Position numbers and translations under genes: made by a program. A stretch of DNA of 64,000 nt from Prinia subflava (taxonomy: Eukaryota; Chordata; Aves; Passeriformes; Cisticolidae): the NCBI RefSeq assembly GCF_021018805.1, contig NW_026960607.1, positions 374,501 to 438,500 of the forward strand. The letters are read 5' to 3'. Positions 23,001-34,600 of this stretch are shown piece after piece. How positions within the stretch are numbered: position 1 is the stretch's first letter; every line of letters begins with the position of its first letter. The notes beneath the pieces were generated by a model, which saw only the letters and a list, made by a program, of their open reading frames with translations, did not search any database and was not told where the DNA came from.

Positions 23001-26000
23001 CAGAAGTTCAGCAATATTCCTTATACCAAAAGTAGCTAGCACACAGGACATGAAATTTATTATTGTTGCTTTTCATTTACTGGAAATTAGGATGTGGCAG
23101 TTCCTAAACCAACACACGCATTTCTTAACAGAAAAGCTGTGTCTCCCCACCTTCCCTGCCCACAAGCTGCAGTCTCAGAAAGAGTTAAACAGACAGTTCT
23201 TGTTCTCAGGTCTACAACCCCAAATGGCTTCATGAGCTCCCTTCTGATACTGACATTGACTTGCCAACATCAAGAAGTTTAATCACTAACCTGATTTTTG
23301 GTTGGTGTGGTTTCATGTCCATTGTGTGTTCTGGTCCTTGAAGAGTCAGGGTCATACCTTCTTAAAGAGCTGCAAATGCAGGTTTCTTGTCATGAGAATG
23401 GAGAAGGCTCAGCTGGTCACTAAGGAGGAGGCAAAAACAAGACGCCAAGTGAAGCAGCTGAGAAAATCCCAACCCTGAGCATGTACTTGTAAAGGCTTTT
23501 ATATAAATCTTTGACATGGTCCATTGCTATGTGGGATTGATGAGGAGCTGGCAGTTCCTGCCCCTGATTGCAGTCTCCTGTGTTGGTGGAACCAGCATGG
23601 ACTCTCCTGGGTCACCTGAAGCATGTGGGGTGGCCTAAGGAAACACTTCAGGGTGTTGTCCAATGATGATAGGTTTCCTGCTCTCCATTGGAGTTCTGGG
23701 AAGCACCAAGGAGATGACCATAACCAAGTAATCCAGACAAAGTGCACATCTCTAGTTCAGGCAGTAGCTACAGAGCCAACCTCTATGGCAAATGGTTGTG
23801 AGGGATTAGTTTGCAGGTGCTACTCCTGGGGTTAGTCCCCCTAGCTGCACTTTCTGAAGTCTTCCCACTTCTCTGTCTGTTAGGAGACACTATCCTTCTA
23901 CTTAGCAGTTTGCTTCCCCCTGCCAAAATAAAAGTTTACCCTGGCGTTTCCTTGAAGTAGAAGCTTATTAATTCTAAATCAGGAGGCATGTTTAATTAAA
24001 ACAGTGGTGAATGTCACTTGAGAATCACTTAGGCAGAAGAAAAAAAAACACTATTAAAAACCTCTGTGTTTTTTCCCCACATCTTAAAAGAAAAAAATTA
24101 ACTAATTAGAGCAATTATCCAAATACAAACATGCCACCAGACACTCTCTTCTGCATCTACTCACCAAGGCTTCCAGCTGAAGAAGTTATTACAATGTCCC
24201 TTCAAAAATCAGAGGGCAGATACTGGTGCTGACCAGGAGTGCAGACACATCTTCCCACCTGGCTGGGGCAGCATGTTGTCCAGACCTCAAAGCAATTCCC
24301 ACTATGCAGACAGGCAACACTCCTTCAACTGGTGTGGGGAATTACCAGTCAGAGAAGCAGGGATGTAAGCACCACCACTGAGCCGCTAATGTTCAGAGCT
24401 ATTGCCCAAGGTGGTGGTACACAGGCTTTTCATGATGGGAGTTGAAAGGCAGCTGCCCTATGCAAGCCCTAAGGTGGAGCTGTGTCTGTAGGCTGAGATC
24501 TTGTTGCTGACCTACTCTGTCAGAGAGCTCTGTTACCTCTGCAAGGAGCTGCCCAGGCAGCAGGATCACAAAGTGCTCTCACCCTTCCCCATCCAGAGAC
24601 ATTGCAGAGGAAGGAGGGAGGCCAGGAAGTAGGAGCCAGGCTTGGATTCTCTCCTTCTTGACTAGCAGGAATACATAACAGCATCTCAGCCTGGAATGAA
24701 AGGTCAAAGCAGAAACTTGCCTAGTCTCCATGTCCCTCTTCCCAAGCTGAGAAGCTGCATTTGGAGTTGATAACCATGCTCCAGTAACCATTGTGTAACT
24801 CTTGTCTCTCATATTCTTGCAACCAGGGACAGGACATTCATTTCAGTGCAAGATGCAGTTCATTCTCCCCGCAACAAATCTTATTACCTAATATACCCAT
24901 ACCTGCAAGAGCTCTTTAAAGCTTTTTCCTTGAAGGTTTGCACCTGATGTTATCAAAGGTAATTAGATAATTGACACACAATTCACAGAAGGCTTTCTGG
25001 TTTCTGTATATGTGGTATTTTCCTTGGGTTGTGAACTTTAAATTATGCAAATGGGAAAATTCTCTGTTGTTTTACAGCTTTTAACTTTAGGCTATATTAA
25101 AACTAATGCCTAATTGATCTTGATGTATCTAAACCACTTTATTGTTCTTTTAGTAATAATTCTTCTCTGTTTCTAGTTGATCTCTTGCCAAGGGTTGTGC
25201 CTGTAATGTTAATGACGCCAGTCTCTTTAGGGACTTGATAGAAGTTTATGTTATTCATCAAAGCCCCCTGACTTACAGTTTGTTTTGTTGTTATAATCAC
25301 CGGTTCATGGAAAGATATTTACCAAGCTTTGTTTAATAGAACTGCCTACAAGAAATTAGTCCCAAACAGTTTAAGTGGAAAGGTTTGGTAGAAAATCACA
25401 ATTTTTCCCTAATTGGGCTGTCTTCAGTTTGCATTTGACTACAGTATCCTTTAAGCTCTCTAGACAAGGAGGAGTCACATTTTCAATGCATGCTTATAGT
25501 TCTCTTAGTTTTGCGAGATTTGGTGTTCAGGGTCTTTGGAAGCAATTTTCACTTTAACTGCTCCTTCAGAAACAAATAAAAACTACATTGTGTCCATTTA
25601 AATCCTACCACAACTCTGCCATATGCTGTAGATGTCAGGGATGGATTTAATCAACAATATTTGATTAGAAGGTTTTAGGATAGATGTACAGCACTGAAGA
25701 ACTAAAGTGTATGAGTATGCATAAAATTAAGTTAGAAGACTTAAAGAGACACAAATTTAAAAAAAATTTACTTTAAAGGAAAATAATATGTAATAATCGA
25801 CTCTTTCTTCCTTAGTCTTTGAAGATGATTGCCTAATATTGTTCTTCTATGTGACTCCTAACCTTTTACAGTTAATCCTCTTTATGATGTATTTTATGTC
25901 TTATTAGTTGTAGGTAGAAGAACTAGTGGTGCTGGGAATTTCCAGGGATTTTTTTGTTGCTTTTTTGGTGGTTTTCTTTTGGTGTGGAAGTGGGACAAAT

Positions 26001-26883
26001 AAATCTTGACTTACATGACTTTTTACTAGAATCAAGTCCTCACAAACTTTTTCAATGCTTCCTTACTTGTCACTTGAGGACTATTATGTGTACACAACTG
26101 TTTTGTCCTCACTTCTTGATTTCTCTTATTTAGGTGGCCATTCAAGACATGATTTACAGTATTGCCAGAGCTAATGGTGCTCTTTGTTAAAGGAGAGAAC
26201 TTTGTTTTCTCCTTCTGTCAATATTACACAGTTGGCATGGCTGGAGCTGTGGGAATGGGAGCAGCAATATAGCCCTGGGCAGCCCTGCAGCTGGTTGGGC
26301 TTGTCTAGTTCTTTACCCACCTGACACGGAAGGTTATTATAGCAGCAAGAGATGTACAACAAACTGAAAAATTAATGCTGTAGCTTCTGAGAGGTATTTA
26401 TTCATTCAGATCATGGTATTTTTTTTGAACTGCGGTTTAGCAATCTTTTACTTTGTATCCTGTAATGTAATACATCCAAATATAAAATAGGACAGGTGTA
26501 CAATCTTTATTCCATAGTTCAGCTTCTTAACACTTCAGAAATTTAAAGGCATGTGCTCTCTGTAAATCCTTTAAGCATGTCCTGAAAACATTATTTTAAT
26601 GCATCAGTGAGTTGGTCAGTTTCTACAGCTATTATTTAATAACATCTAAGCCAACTATCTCAGACTAGTCAGCACAAAAGTGTATGTTTTCATTTTACTT
26701 ATTATAATGTATATATTACTAATTGCAGTCTATTGTATAATACTTCAAATGCACACACCTGAAAATATTTTCCTCATTTTTTTAAGAGAGCTATATTTCT
26801 TAAATCACAGTAACCAAATATTTTGACCTTGTTTCACAGAAAATTAGACAACTCCATCTTACTTGTTGATCAATCTCTACTAG
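20069..26883. other. intergenic sequence, no gene seen
   Basis: About 6.8 kb of unique sequence with no recognisable exon, RNA gene or full repeat. Stretches at 21.6-22.1 kb and 24.2-24.8 kb are somewhat richer in G+C and give open frames of 80-120 codons on both strands, but these lack protein-like motifs. Confidence 0.5.
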
Positions 26884-27492
26884 CTGCCTGTGATAAATAT
26901 GGTATGTTAATTCGTGTTCTTATGGATTATAGTATGTTAAATCATAAATACAAACTGTAAATATGTTATGTGGAATGTAACCTTAGTTTCAGAAGCACCG
27001 TCATTGGCATCAGAAAGGAGGACACATTAAGATAAGCAATCAGTTCTCCTCCCAAAGGCAGCAGAGTCATCAGAGTCCCACCATCTCACTGATCACCAGA
27101 GGAGAACATCTGTCCATTCAAAATTTCGTCTTCCATTCATTCACGGGTGGACTGAAATTGATACTTCTCCCTCCCATAGGAGACCCTATTCAGCAGACCA
27201 ACAACAGAGATGCATTCGAATAACTATTCCAGGGAAACAAAGAATTGTGGGGAAATCTTTTGCCAGGGCAAAATAAACCATATAAAACCTGGACCCCAGA
27301 TGGGGCCAATTCATGAACTCTGGGGGATTGCAGTGTGATAGAGGCTGCTTTCCAGTTCACCCTTTGACGATCTCGGGTTATCGTCATCGTAACTCCGCTT
27401 GTTGGTTTTACTGAAATTCTGTAATTTGATTTTTTTTAATAAACCAAATTATATTTCAATTAGCAAAGTGGATTGGCATTTATAACACTGCC
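26884..27492 (+). repeat. solo LTR, family B copy 1, with 5-bp target duplication
   Basis: The LTR is 26889-27487 (599 bp). It starts TGTGATAAATATGG and ends GGCATTTATAACA. A perfect ctgcc lies on each side (26884-26888 and 27488-27492). A TATA-like catataaaac (about 27279-27288) and an AATAAA at about 27439-27444 give the plus orientation. It matches 44211-44918 at both ends and in the segment ctgaaattctgtaattt...aataaaccaaatt. Confidence 0.85.
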
Positions 27493-28157
27493 TATCAGCC
27501 CAGCTCATTACTGGCTGTCTTGCTTGCTGGGACATTGGACAGGGGTTACACAAAGTTCTCTCCAGTTCTTCTTGGCATTTTATATATAGTTTATAATAGT
27601 TGAATTGCCAGGAAATCTTTTGTCCTGAATGTTGTTTAACAGCAAGTGAAGGCTGTAATTCCAGACTCTCAGAAAAGTGAGAGAAATGGATATTTTGAAG
27701 GATACCTGCAGGAAAGTGTGTTTATTCACAGGGATGCCTGGGAAACGCTCTGACCATCAGAAAGACTAGTTGATAAGTAGAAGCACATCAGAGGCTCAGA
27801 AGGGACCAAATATTTATATTTTGATACCTAGCACTTGTTAATCATATGTGTGTGTGGGTGTCTGTGTGTGTGTGGACTGGACTGCTGTGAAGTGTTGAGA
27901 GATGTGCAATGAACCACATTACCTGGAGAGCTGGCCAATATCAAGCTACTTCAACCAACAGAGTCTGAGGTGGAAAACTGCAGGTCAGGCCAAATTTGGA
28001 AGGAATGTACCCCTTGCCAGGATAACAACTGTGCAGAACAATCTCCAGCCCCAAAGAAAAGGTTTATATAGCCATGCTGCAGATTTGTATGAAAAACTGG
28101 CAGCAGAAGCCTGATGCATCAGTATCCTTCCAGGTGTAGATTACCATGATATGCTTT
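27493..28157. other. intergenic sequence, short GT repeat
   Basis: Unique sequence with a (gt)-rich run at about 27846-27873. No gene is recognised. Confidence 0.5.
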
Positions 28158-28162
28158 GATGT
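28158..28162. other. target-site duplication gatgt, left copy
   Basis: gatgt directly before the 5' LTR, repeated exactly at 36445-36449 after the 3' LTR. Confidence 0.95.
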
Positions 28163-28985
28163 TGTTGGGGGTTAGATTTGCCTCTTTTTCACTTACAGAA
28201 TTTTTTCCCATAAGTTTCTAAGAAACCCTAATGACCCTACTTAGCCAGAACAAAGAGAGTAGTTGAAGGACATGGCAGCACAAGGCTACACCAATTGTTT
28301 TTAAGTCTCTGGGAGTGTCCCTCAGAGGGGAGAGATAACTCGAGCTTTGGGAAAGGTAAAAAGACAGAGCTGGGGGAGGGGGGGGGGCTCTTGCTCTCAG
28401 CATCGGGGAAGGCAGTCAAGCTGCCCCTCGCTGCAGGAAGAGTTCACGGCCATCACTCTGCCTCTGCCTCGTCCTGGGAAATCTACCATCATCGGCTTGT
28501 GTACCCGGGAATCCTGAGCTCATTTTCTCCAGCCCTCCCCCCACTGCCGCTGCTTCTTCGGAGCTTTGAGGCTCTCCTGCTACTCTGTAGCCCAGCACTG
28601 CGCAGCCCTGCTGGGACAGCCCCTGCCATTCCAGCTACTAGCACAGAGCTCCTCATCTCATCTACCAGCCCGGGACTTCCCCCCGTTCCAGCTCAGCCTC
28701 TCGGAGTCCTGCAGGGGCACCGAGATCAAACTGCCCCGGGCTTTTTTGTGAAAGAAAGCCCTCAAGGTTCTTGGTTCTGTTTATTATCAATGCTGTAGTT
28801 GTTGTTGTTTGTTTGTTTTGTCATATATACTAGTAAAGAACTGTTATTCCTATCCCCATACCTCTGCCTGAAAGCCCCTTTAATTTTCTAAATTAGAATA
28901 ATTTGGAGGGAGGGGATTCGAATTCTCCATCTCTAGGGAAGTCCTGCCCCCTTCCTAGCAGATACCTGTCTTTCAAACCAAGACA
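28163..28985 (+). repeat. 5' LTR of the ERVL-type provirus
   Basis: Starts TGTTGGGGGTTAG and ends CCAAGACA, with canonical TG...CA ends. Its length is 823 bp. The middle is GC-rich (G-run at about 28377-28386, C-rich region to 28740). An open frame of 167 codons crosses it in both LTR copies, but this follows from base composition and I do not treat it as a gene. Confidence 0.96.
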
Positions 28986-28991
28986 GATTTT

Positions 28992-29010
28992 TGGTGCCCA
29001 AGTGTGGGGC
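28992..29010 (+). other. primer-binding site, perhaps tRNA-Lys type
   Basis: TGGTGCCCAAGTGTGGGGC begins six bases after the LTR end. It resembles the complement of a tRNA-Lys 3' end but with about two mismatches and one inserted base, so the primer identity is uncertain. Confidence 0.6.
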
Positions 29011-29091
29011 TTGAGGGCATTGAGAGGAAAAGGAATAACAGTTCTTAAGTGACCTTGTGCACTGGGTATAGAAACCTCCCTAAATAGCATC

Positions 29092-29346
29092 ATGTGGTCT
29101 AGCTTACCTTGGTTTGGGTGGCATGTGGTTGTGGCTGTGTTTCTCCCATTTGCAGGCCCTTATTTAAACATGGGCCCTATAACTAGGGCTACTGTGGCTG
29201 TTATCCAGTTTGCACTATGGGTTAATAAGGTGAGGAATTCATGGATTTTTAACTTCCTCTGCAAGGCAGGCACATGGATACATGGCTATCACACACTGTT
29301 TGTTTGTGGGGTTACTTTAACAATGGTACCTATTGTGAGGAAATGA
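29092..29346 (+). pseudogene. short leader frame ahead of gag
   Basis: An 84-codon frame that starts MWSSLPWFGWHVVVAVF and is very hydrophobic, with two or three possible membrane segments (about residues 5-25, 34-45 and 66-80). It overlaps the start of the main gag frame by 73 bp in another phase. It may be the true gag N-terminus put out of frame by an indel, or a separate leader product. I cannot tell from one copy. Confidence 0.35.
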
Positions 29347-30569
29347 CACCAGGGGAAATTTTTTCCCAACCCTTCACTCAGCTGTTTGGGTCTATTCCAC
29401 CAGTTTTTGAAGGGTTTAAATCTTCTCTGAATGCTAATGATATCATACAATGGCTGGTATTGCTCACAGGCTTATTCTATTTAGTATTCCGAGACAAGGG
29501 AAGATTGGCCTGGATAACCACCCTGATACCTACCCCAGAGAATAAGGATACTGCCCTAGAGACTGAGGGTGCTGCCATGGAGCCTGACACTGCCCCACAG
29601 ACTAAGGATGCTGCCCCACTACCTGACCCTGCCATGAAGCCCACCTCAGAAATGAACCACCCAGATTGGGTGGGAGTTCTGGTAAAAGAGATAGGCCAGA
29701 TGCTGAAGGAGCACACTTCCCTAGTGGTGGCCTCATTGGCCTCATTAGCCCCAGCTGGTGGCAAACCCTCCCCCTTCCCTGAAGAGGGAGAGTCTGAAGG
29801 TGCAGCAGTGGAACCCACAGATGTTACAACCGTCCAGGTTCCAGCTGAACCACAGGGGCAGTCACAGCCAGCAGCAGTTGCCCCTGTGGAAAGGAAGAAA
29901 TAGAAGGTGAAATCAGAGCATCCAGGTGATAAGGATAAAAAAGGAGGGCCCTCACAACCCACAGGTGAGCCAGAGGTTGAGATCATCACTGAGTCCCTGT
30001 CATGTGAAAATCTCCATAGTCTGCAAAAAGATGCTGCACGACGGGGACGTGAGCCTTATACAACCTGGTTACTTAGGGTCTGGGACCTTATGGGTAGAGG
30101 TGTGCAACTGGATGGTGGTGAGGCAAGGAATATGGGACCCTTGACCCAAGACTCAGGTGTGAATCAGGTATTTGTAAAGGAGCAAGGACCCCTTCACCTT
30201 TGGGAGCAGCTTTTAATGAGTGTAAGGGAGAGGTTTGTCCACAGAGACAGAATGCAGGAGCACCACCATAGCATGCGCTGGAGGACTCTTGAGGAAGGGA
30301 TCCAACAGCTGAGAGAAGTGGCAGTACTGGAGGTAGTTTTTGGGAGGGGTGGACAGCATGACAATGACCCCGACAAAGTCAGGTGCACAGGGCAAATGTT
30401 GCGGAATCTAGCAACTAAAGGGCCATCTGAATACACCACATTCATGTCAATGATTAATGCTGATACCAACCGAGTGACTGTAGGTTCTGTAGCCAGCAAG
30501 CTTAGAAATTTTGACAGTATGATCAGTGGCCCAATGCAGGCTCAGGTCTCTGCCATGGTTAAAGAACTC
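29274..30569 (+). pseudogene. gag: ERVL-type Gag, 5' part, with one TAG and then an LTR insertion
   Basis: The first 210 codons have a hydrophobic patch (DIIQWLVLLTGLFYLVF) and a long acidic, proline-rich linker (ALETEGAAMEPDTAPQ...). A TAG at 29901-29903 breaks the frame, but it continues in phase to 30569. The second part looks like an ERVL capsid: a VWDLMGRGVQLDGGEARN stretch, then LWEQLLMSVRERF, DDPDKV-like DNDPDKVRCTGQML, and GPSEYTTF. Gag builds the particle core. The frame is cut by the nested LTR at codon-phase position 30570. Because the target duplication preserves phase, the coding sequence picks up at 31924 in what would have been the same frame. Confidence 0.88.
30565..30569. other. 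target-site duplication aactc, left copy
   Basis: aactc immediately before the nested LTR, repeated exactly at 31919-31923. Confidence 0.93.
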
Positions 30570-31918
30570 TGTCGTGGTTGGGGGGGGAGGTGAATTTTTC
30601 CAGGGGAATGTGGGCAGGCCAATCAGTGATCAGGTTTTGTGCTGAGACTTGGATTGGCCACTCGGAGGTTTGGACACGCCTCTGAAGACACAAGGGGTTA
30701 AAAGCAGGACTCCAGGGGGGTTTGGCCTCTTTTGGGTTCCAGTTTCAGCAGGGAAACATCTCCTCTCCCCTTCCCAGTTTCTAGGCTGGGTGGGGGAGGG
30801 GGGCCACGTGGCCGGTCTGAAGAGAACCACGCTGCAGACTAAAGTAAGCTGGGGCCCCGGGGGAAGAAGAGAAGATTTGAGTTGATCTGGCCCCATCCAG
30901 GCTGGAGGGGTGGAAAACTGTGGAGGTGCCTTCCTTCCTCCCCCCTCTCCCGGAGAAAGTGCCCAGCTGCATGGGAGTTGCCGAGCCAGGGAGTGCCTGA
31001 GCCTGCAGCCCCCTGCCGGGAGCCAGAAACTGTTAACTCTTTCTGAGGCAGAAAGAAACTTTTTTCCCAGACATTGATTCTCATGGCTAGTGGTTTCAGA
31101 AGAGAGGGAAAAATAGCCTGGGACCGAGATGATAAAGCACGACTGGAAAGAACCCAATGGGCAGGGAATTGAAGAAGAGTGGCTTCTGAGCTGGACTTTT
31201 CTTGCATAATGTTAGCCATAGACTGAACTCAAGTCTCTTTTGAACATAAGAAATGCTCTTTTGAGCATTTTGGGGTGGATGTAGCCTAGCTCGACTTGCT
31301 GCAGTGAAGTGAACAGAGCAGGGAAGGGAAAGGGTGTGGTGGCGCCCTCTGCCCACAGAGAAAAAAAAAGCCCTCGGCCCCAGGGGAAAGATGGGGAGAG
31401 CTCGGCATGAAAGCATCCTTAAAAGAGCCCTGTATGCAGCTTTAGCCTATGGACAGTGGTGAGAGCACTGGACATAGGAAAAAGAAAGTGTCCCCTGGCA
31501 GACTTCTCCGGGCGGTGCCACGGGTGACATGGAAACACACAAAGAGTGGACCTGCGTCTCCTGAGGAGCAGTCTGTGGTGCAGGAGAGACTCCTCTACCT
31601 TGCTGAATTGAAGATTAGGTTTTTTTTGAGTAGTGATTGTTTGATTTAAAACCCAAAGGTTTGGTCTATAGAGGGTAATGTGTAAAGGGTAGAAACTGGG
31701 GGAGGAGAAAAAATGTTCTGAGAAGTTTTTATTTCTGTCTCTGTGTGTGTTTAGAGTTTTCTATCTCTGTTCTTATGTAATGTAATAAAGTTTTGTTTTT
31801 CTGTTTTTAAGGTTTAAGCCTGCTCTGCTCTGTTCCTGATCACATCCCACAGTAGTTGTTAGGGAAAAAACATATATTCATGGGTGCATTAACATCTGGG
31901 CAGTGCTAACCCATGACA
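30570..31918 (+). repeat. nested solo LTR, 1349 bp, in gag
   Basis: Starts TGTCGTGGTTGG and ends AACCCATGACA. The ends form an 8-bp inverted repeat with one mismatch (TGTCGTGG against the complement of CCATGACA). A perfect 5-bp duplication aactc surrounds it. An AATAAA at 31784-31789 marks the plus orientation, with an unusually long stretch (about 130 bp) from there to the end. It is unrelated to the host provirus LTR, but its last bases resemble family A (934-1538, 4914-5517). At 1.35 kb it is long for an avian LTR. It was clearly inserted after the provirus. No internal sequence is left. Confidence 0.93.
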
Positions 31919-31923
31919 AACTC
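31919..31923. other. target-site duplication aactc, right copy
   Basis: Second copy of the duplication that flanks the nested LTR. Confidence 0.93.
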
Positions 31924-32306
31924 CAAGAGGAGATAAGGGAAGTAAGGGAGGAGATGAGGAAGAACAGTTCCCATGTAGCACCGGTGCGAGTCACAGGCCC
32001 CACAGTCAGAACCCAACGTCCCTCAGCTAGAGAGAGTACACCCCACGAGCTGACCTGTGGTTCTTCCTGCATGACCATGGAAAAGATATGGGAAGGTGGG
32101 ATGGGAAACCCACTTCTGTTCTAGCAGCACGGGTGCATGAGCTCAAAGAGAGAAACACTAACCGAAGGGGTTCCACTAGAATGAAAGTAGCCTCAGCCTC
32201 CCATGACCAGGCTGTCAAGTATTACAGAAATGAGGATGCTCTGTCAGACCCCCTTGAAGGAACCTCTATTATGTATGCACAGGAAGAGAGTAGTAACCGG
32301 TGCTAG
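31919..32306 (+). pseudogene. gag: ERVL-type Gag, 3' part, frameshifted, ends in TAG
   Basis: Coding resumes after the duplication with a charged, probably coiled-coil helix (EEIREVREEMRKN, 31924-31965), then a basic tail. A frameshift at about 32085-32100 moves it to the phase that ends with TAG at 32304-32306. I see no CCHC zinc knuckle. The sequence after this TAG goes on in the same phase into the protease. Confidence 0.8.
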
Positions 32307-33720
32307 AGGGGCCCTGCCTCTAGCCAGGAAGAGGCACGGGAAAACCGAGTCTTTTGGACTGTGTGGGTTCTATGGCCTGGCACATCAGAGCCACAGAAAT
32401 ATAAAGCTTTGCTTGATACTGGTTCGCACTGTACCCTAATGCCATCGGAACATGTGGGAACAGAACCTATTTCCATTGCCGGTGTGACGGGGCGATCACA
32501 AGAATTGACTCTGTTGGAAGCCGAGGTGAGCCTGACTGGGAAGGAGTGGCAGAAACATCCGATTGTGACTGGCCCAGAGGCTCCGAGTATTCTGGGCATA
32601 GACTATCTCAGGAATGGCTATTACAAAGACCCTAAGGGGTTCAGGTGGGCTTTTGGAATAGCTGCTGTAGAGGCAGAGGGCATTAAGAAATTGAACACCT
32701 TGCCTGGATTATCAGAGAACCCATCTGCAGTAGGACTCCTGAAGGTAGAGGAGCAACGAGTACCTGTTGCCACCTCGACGGTGCATCGCCGGCAGTATCG
32801 GACCAATCGAGGTGCTGTGCTCCCCATCCACAAGATGATCCAAGAGCTGGAGAGCCAAGGGGTGGTCGGCAAAACCCACTCACCCTTCAACAGCCCCATT
32901 TGGCCTGTGCGCAAGTCTGACGGAGAATGGAGACTGACTGTGGACTATCGTGGCTTGAATGAAGTGACTCCACTGCTGAGTGCCGCTGTGCCAGACATGC
33001 TGGAACTCCAGAACGAGCTGGAGTCCAAGGCAGCGAAGTGGTACGCCACAAGTGACATCACTAATGCATTTTTCTTCCTTCCTCTGGCTGCAGAATGTAG
33101 GCCTCAGTTTGCTTTCACCTGGAGGGGTGTGCAGTACACCTGGAACTGACTGCCCCAGGGGTGGAAGCAGTGCCCCACCATCTGCCACGGACTGATCCAG
33201 GCTGCACTGGAAAAGGGTGAGGCTCCGGAACATCTACAGTACATTGATGACATCATTGTGTGGGGGAACACGGCAAGGGAAGTGTTTGAGAAAGGAGAGA
33301 AGATCATCCAGATTCTCCTGGAAGCTGGTTTTGCCATCAAAAAGAGCAAAGTCAAGGGACCTGCAAGGAGATCCAGTTCCTGGGAATAAAGTGGGAAGAT
33401 GGGCGGCGTCAGATTCCCATTGAGGTCATCAATAAGATCACTGCAATGTCTCCACCGACCAGCAAGAAGGAAATGCAAGCTTTCCTAGGCGCCATAGGCT
33501 TTTGGAGAATGCACATTCCTGAGTACAGCCAGATTGTGAGCCCTCTCTACCTGGTTATCCTCAAGAAGAATGTTTTCTACTGGGGTCCTGAACAGCAGCA
33601 AGTGTTTGCCCAGATCAAGCAGGAGATCGCTCATGCGGTAGCCCTTGGCCCAGTCAGGACAGGACCAGAGGTGAAGAACATGCTCTACTCTGCAGCCGGG
33701 AACCATGGACTGTCCTAGAG
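32307..33720 (+). pseudogene. pol: ERVL-type protease and reverse transcriptase, broken
   Basis: Directly downstream of the gag TAG and in phase with it. The protease has ALLDTGSHCTLM (DTG active site, about 32412-32420). The RT has SPFNSPIWPVRKSDGEWRL, VDYRGLNEVTP, an ITNAFF palm segment, LPQGW and the catalytic YIDD at 33240-33251. ERVL-type elements have YIDD-like sites, while the class II provirus here has YMDD. Damage: TGA at 33147-33149 (between VQYTWN and LPQGW), a shift to another phase at about 33350-33362, and a return shift at about 33700-33720. The connection region (IQFLGIKWEDG, LGAIGFWRMHIPEYS) is clear in the shifted phase. Confidence 0.93.
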
Positions 33721-34600
33721 CCTTTGGCAGAAGGTGCCTGGTGAGACTCGGGGTCGACCACTGGGATTTCTGGAGTCAGAGCTACAGAGGGTCTGAAGCC
33801 AACTACACTCCCACAGAGAAGGAAATCTTGGCTGACTATGAAGGAGTTCAGTCTGCCTCAGAAGTGACTGGCACAGAAGCACAACTCCTCCTGGCACCCC
33901 AACTACCAGTGCTGGAGTGGATGTTCAAAGGAAAGGTTCCCTCTACCCACCACGCCACCGACGCCACATGGAGCAAATGGAGTGCCCTCATCACTCAGCG
34001 TGCCCATATCGGAAACCCAAATCGCCCTGGGATTTTGGAGATAATCACCAACTAGCCAGAAGGTGAAAACTTTGGTCTCACTGATGAAGAGGAACAAGAG
34101 CAAGTGACATGTGCTGAAGAAGCTCCACCGTATAATCAGCTGCCAGCAGAAGAAACTCGCTATGCTCTTTTCACTGACGATTCCTGTCTCATCGTAGGGA
34201 TGAACCGCAAGTGGAAAGCAGCCATATAGAGCCCCACACAACAGGTTGAACAAGCCACTGAAGGAGAAGGTGGATCAAGTCAACTTGCAGAACTCAAGGC
34301 TATTCAACTGGCCCTGGACATTGCTGAGGGAGAGAAGTGGCCAAAGCTCTACCTCTACACTGATTCATGGATGGTGGACAATGCTCTGTGGGGTTGGCTG
34401 GAAAGGTGGAAAAAGGCCAACTGGCAGCATGGGGGAAAACCAATCTGGGCTGCTGATGAGTGGAAAGACATTGCTGCTCAGGTAGAAAAGATACCTGTAA
34501 AAGTCTGCCATGTAGATGCCCACGTCCCCAAGAGTCGGGCTAATGAGGAGCACCGAAACAACGAGCAAGTAGATCAAGCTGCCAAGATAGAAGTGTCAAA
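33705..34600 (+). pseudogene. pol: RT connection and RNase H, broken
   Basis: One phase (the same as the RT N-terminal half) runs from here to the end of pol. It shows ANYTPTEKEILADYEG, HHATDATWSKW, then RNase H with FTDDS (first aspartate, about 34176), a glutamate in AELKAIQLALDIAE and YTDSW. TAG codons lie at 34053-34055 and 34227-34229. The enzyme would degrade the RNA strand of the RNA-DNA hybrid. Domain order and spacing look normal apart from the stops. Confidence 0.9.

Noticed and set aside
28295..28798. A 167-codon open frame, found again at 35757-36260
   Set aside because: It lies inside both LTRs. The GC-rich composition keeps several frames open, and no protein-like motif is seen.
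29477..29989. 170-codon minus-strand frame
   Set aside because: Antisense shadow of the ERVL gag linker.
30630..31219. Long minus-strand open frames of 126-175 codons
   Set aside because: They lie wholly in the nested solo LTR and in overlapping phases; best explained by composition.
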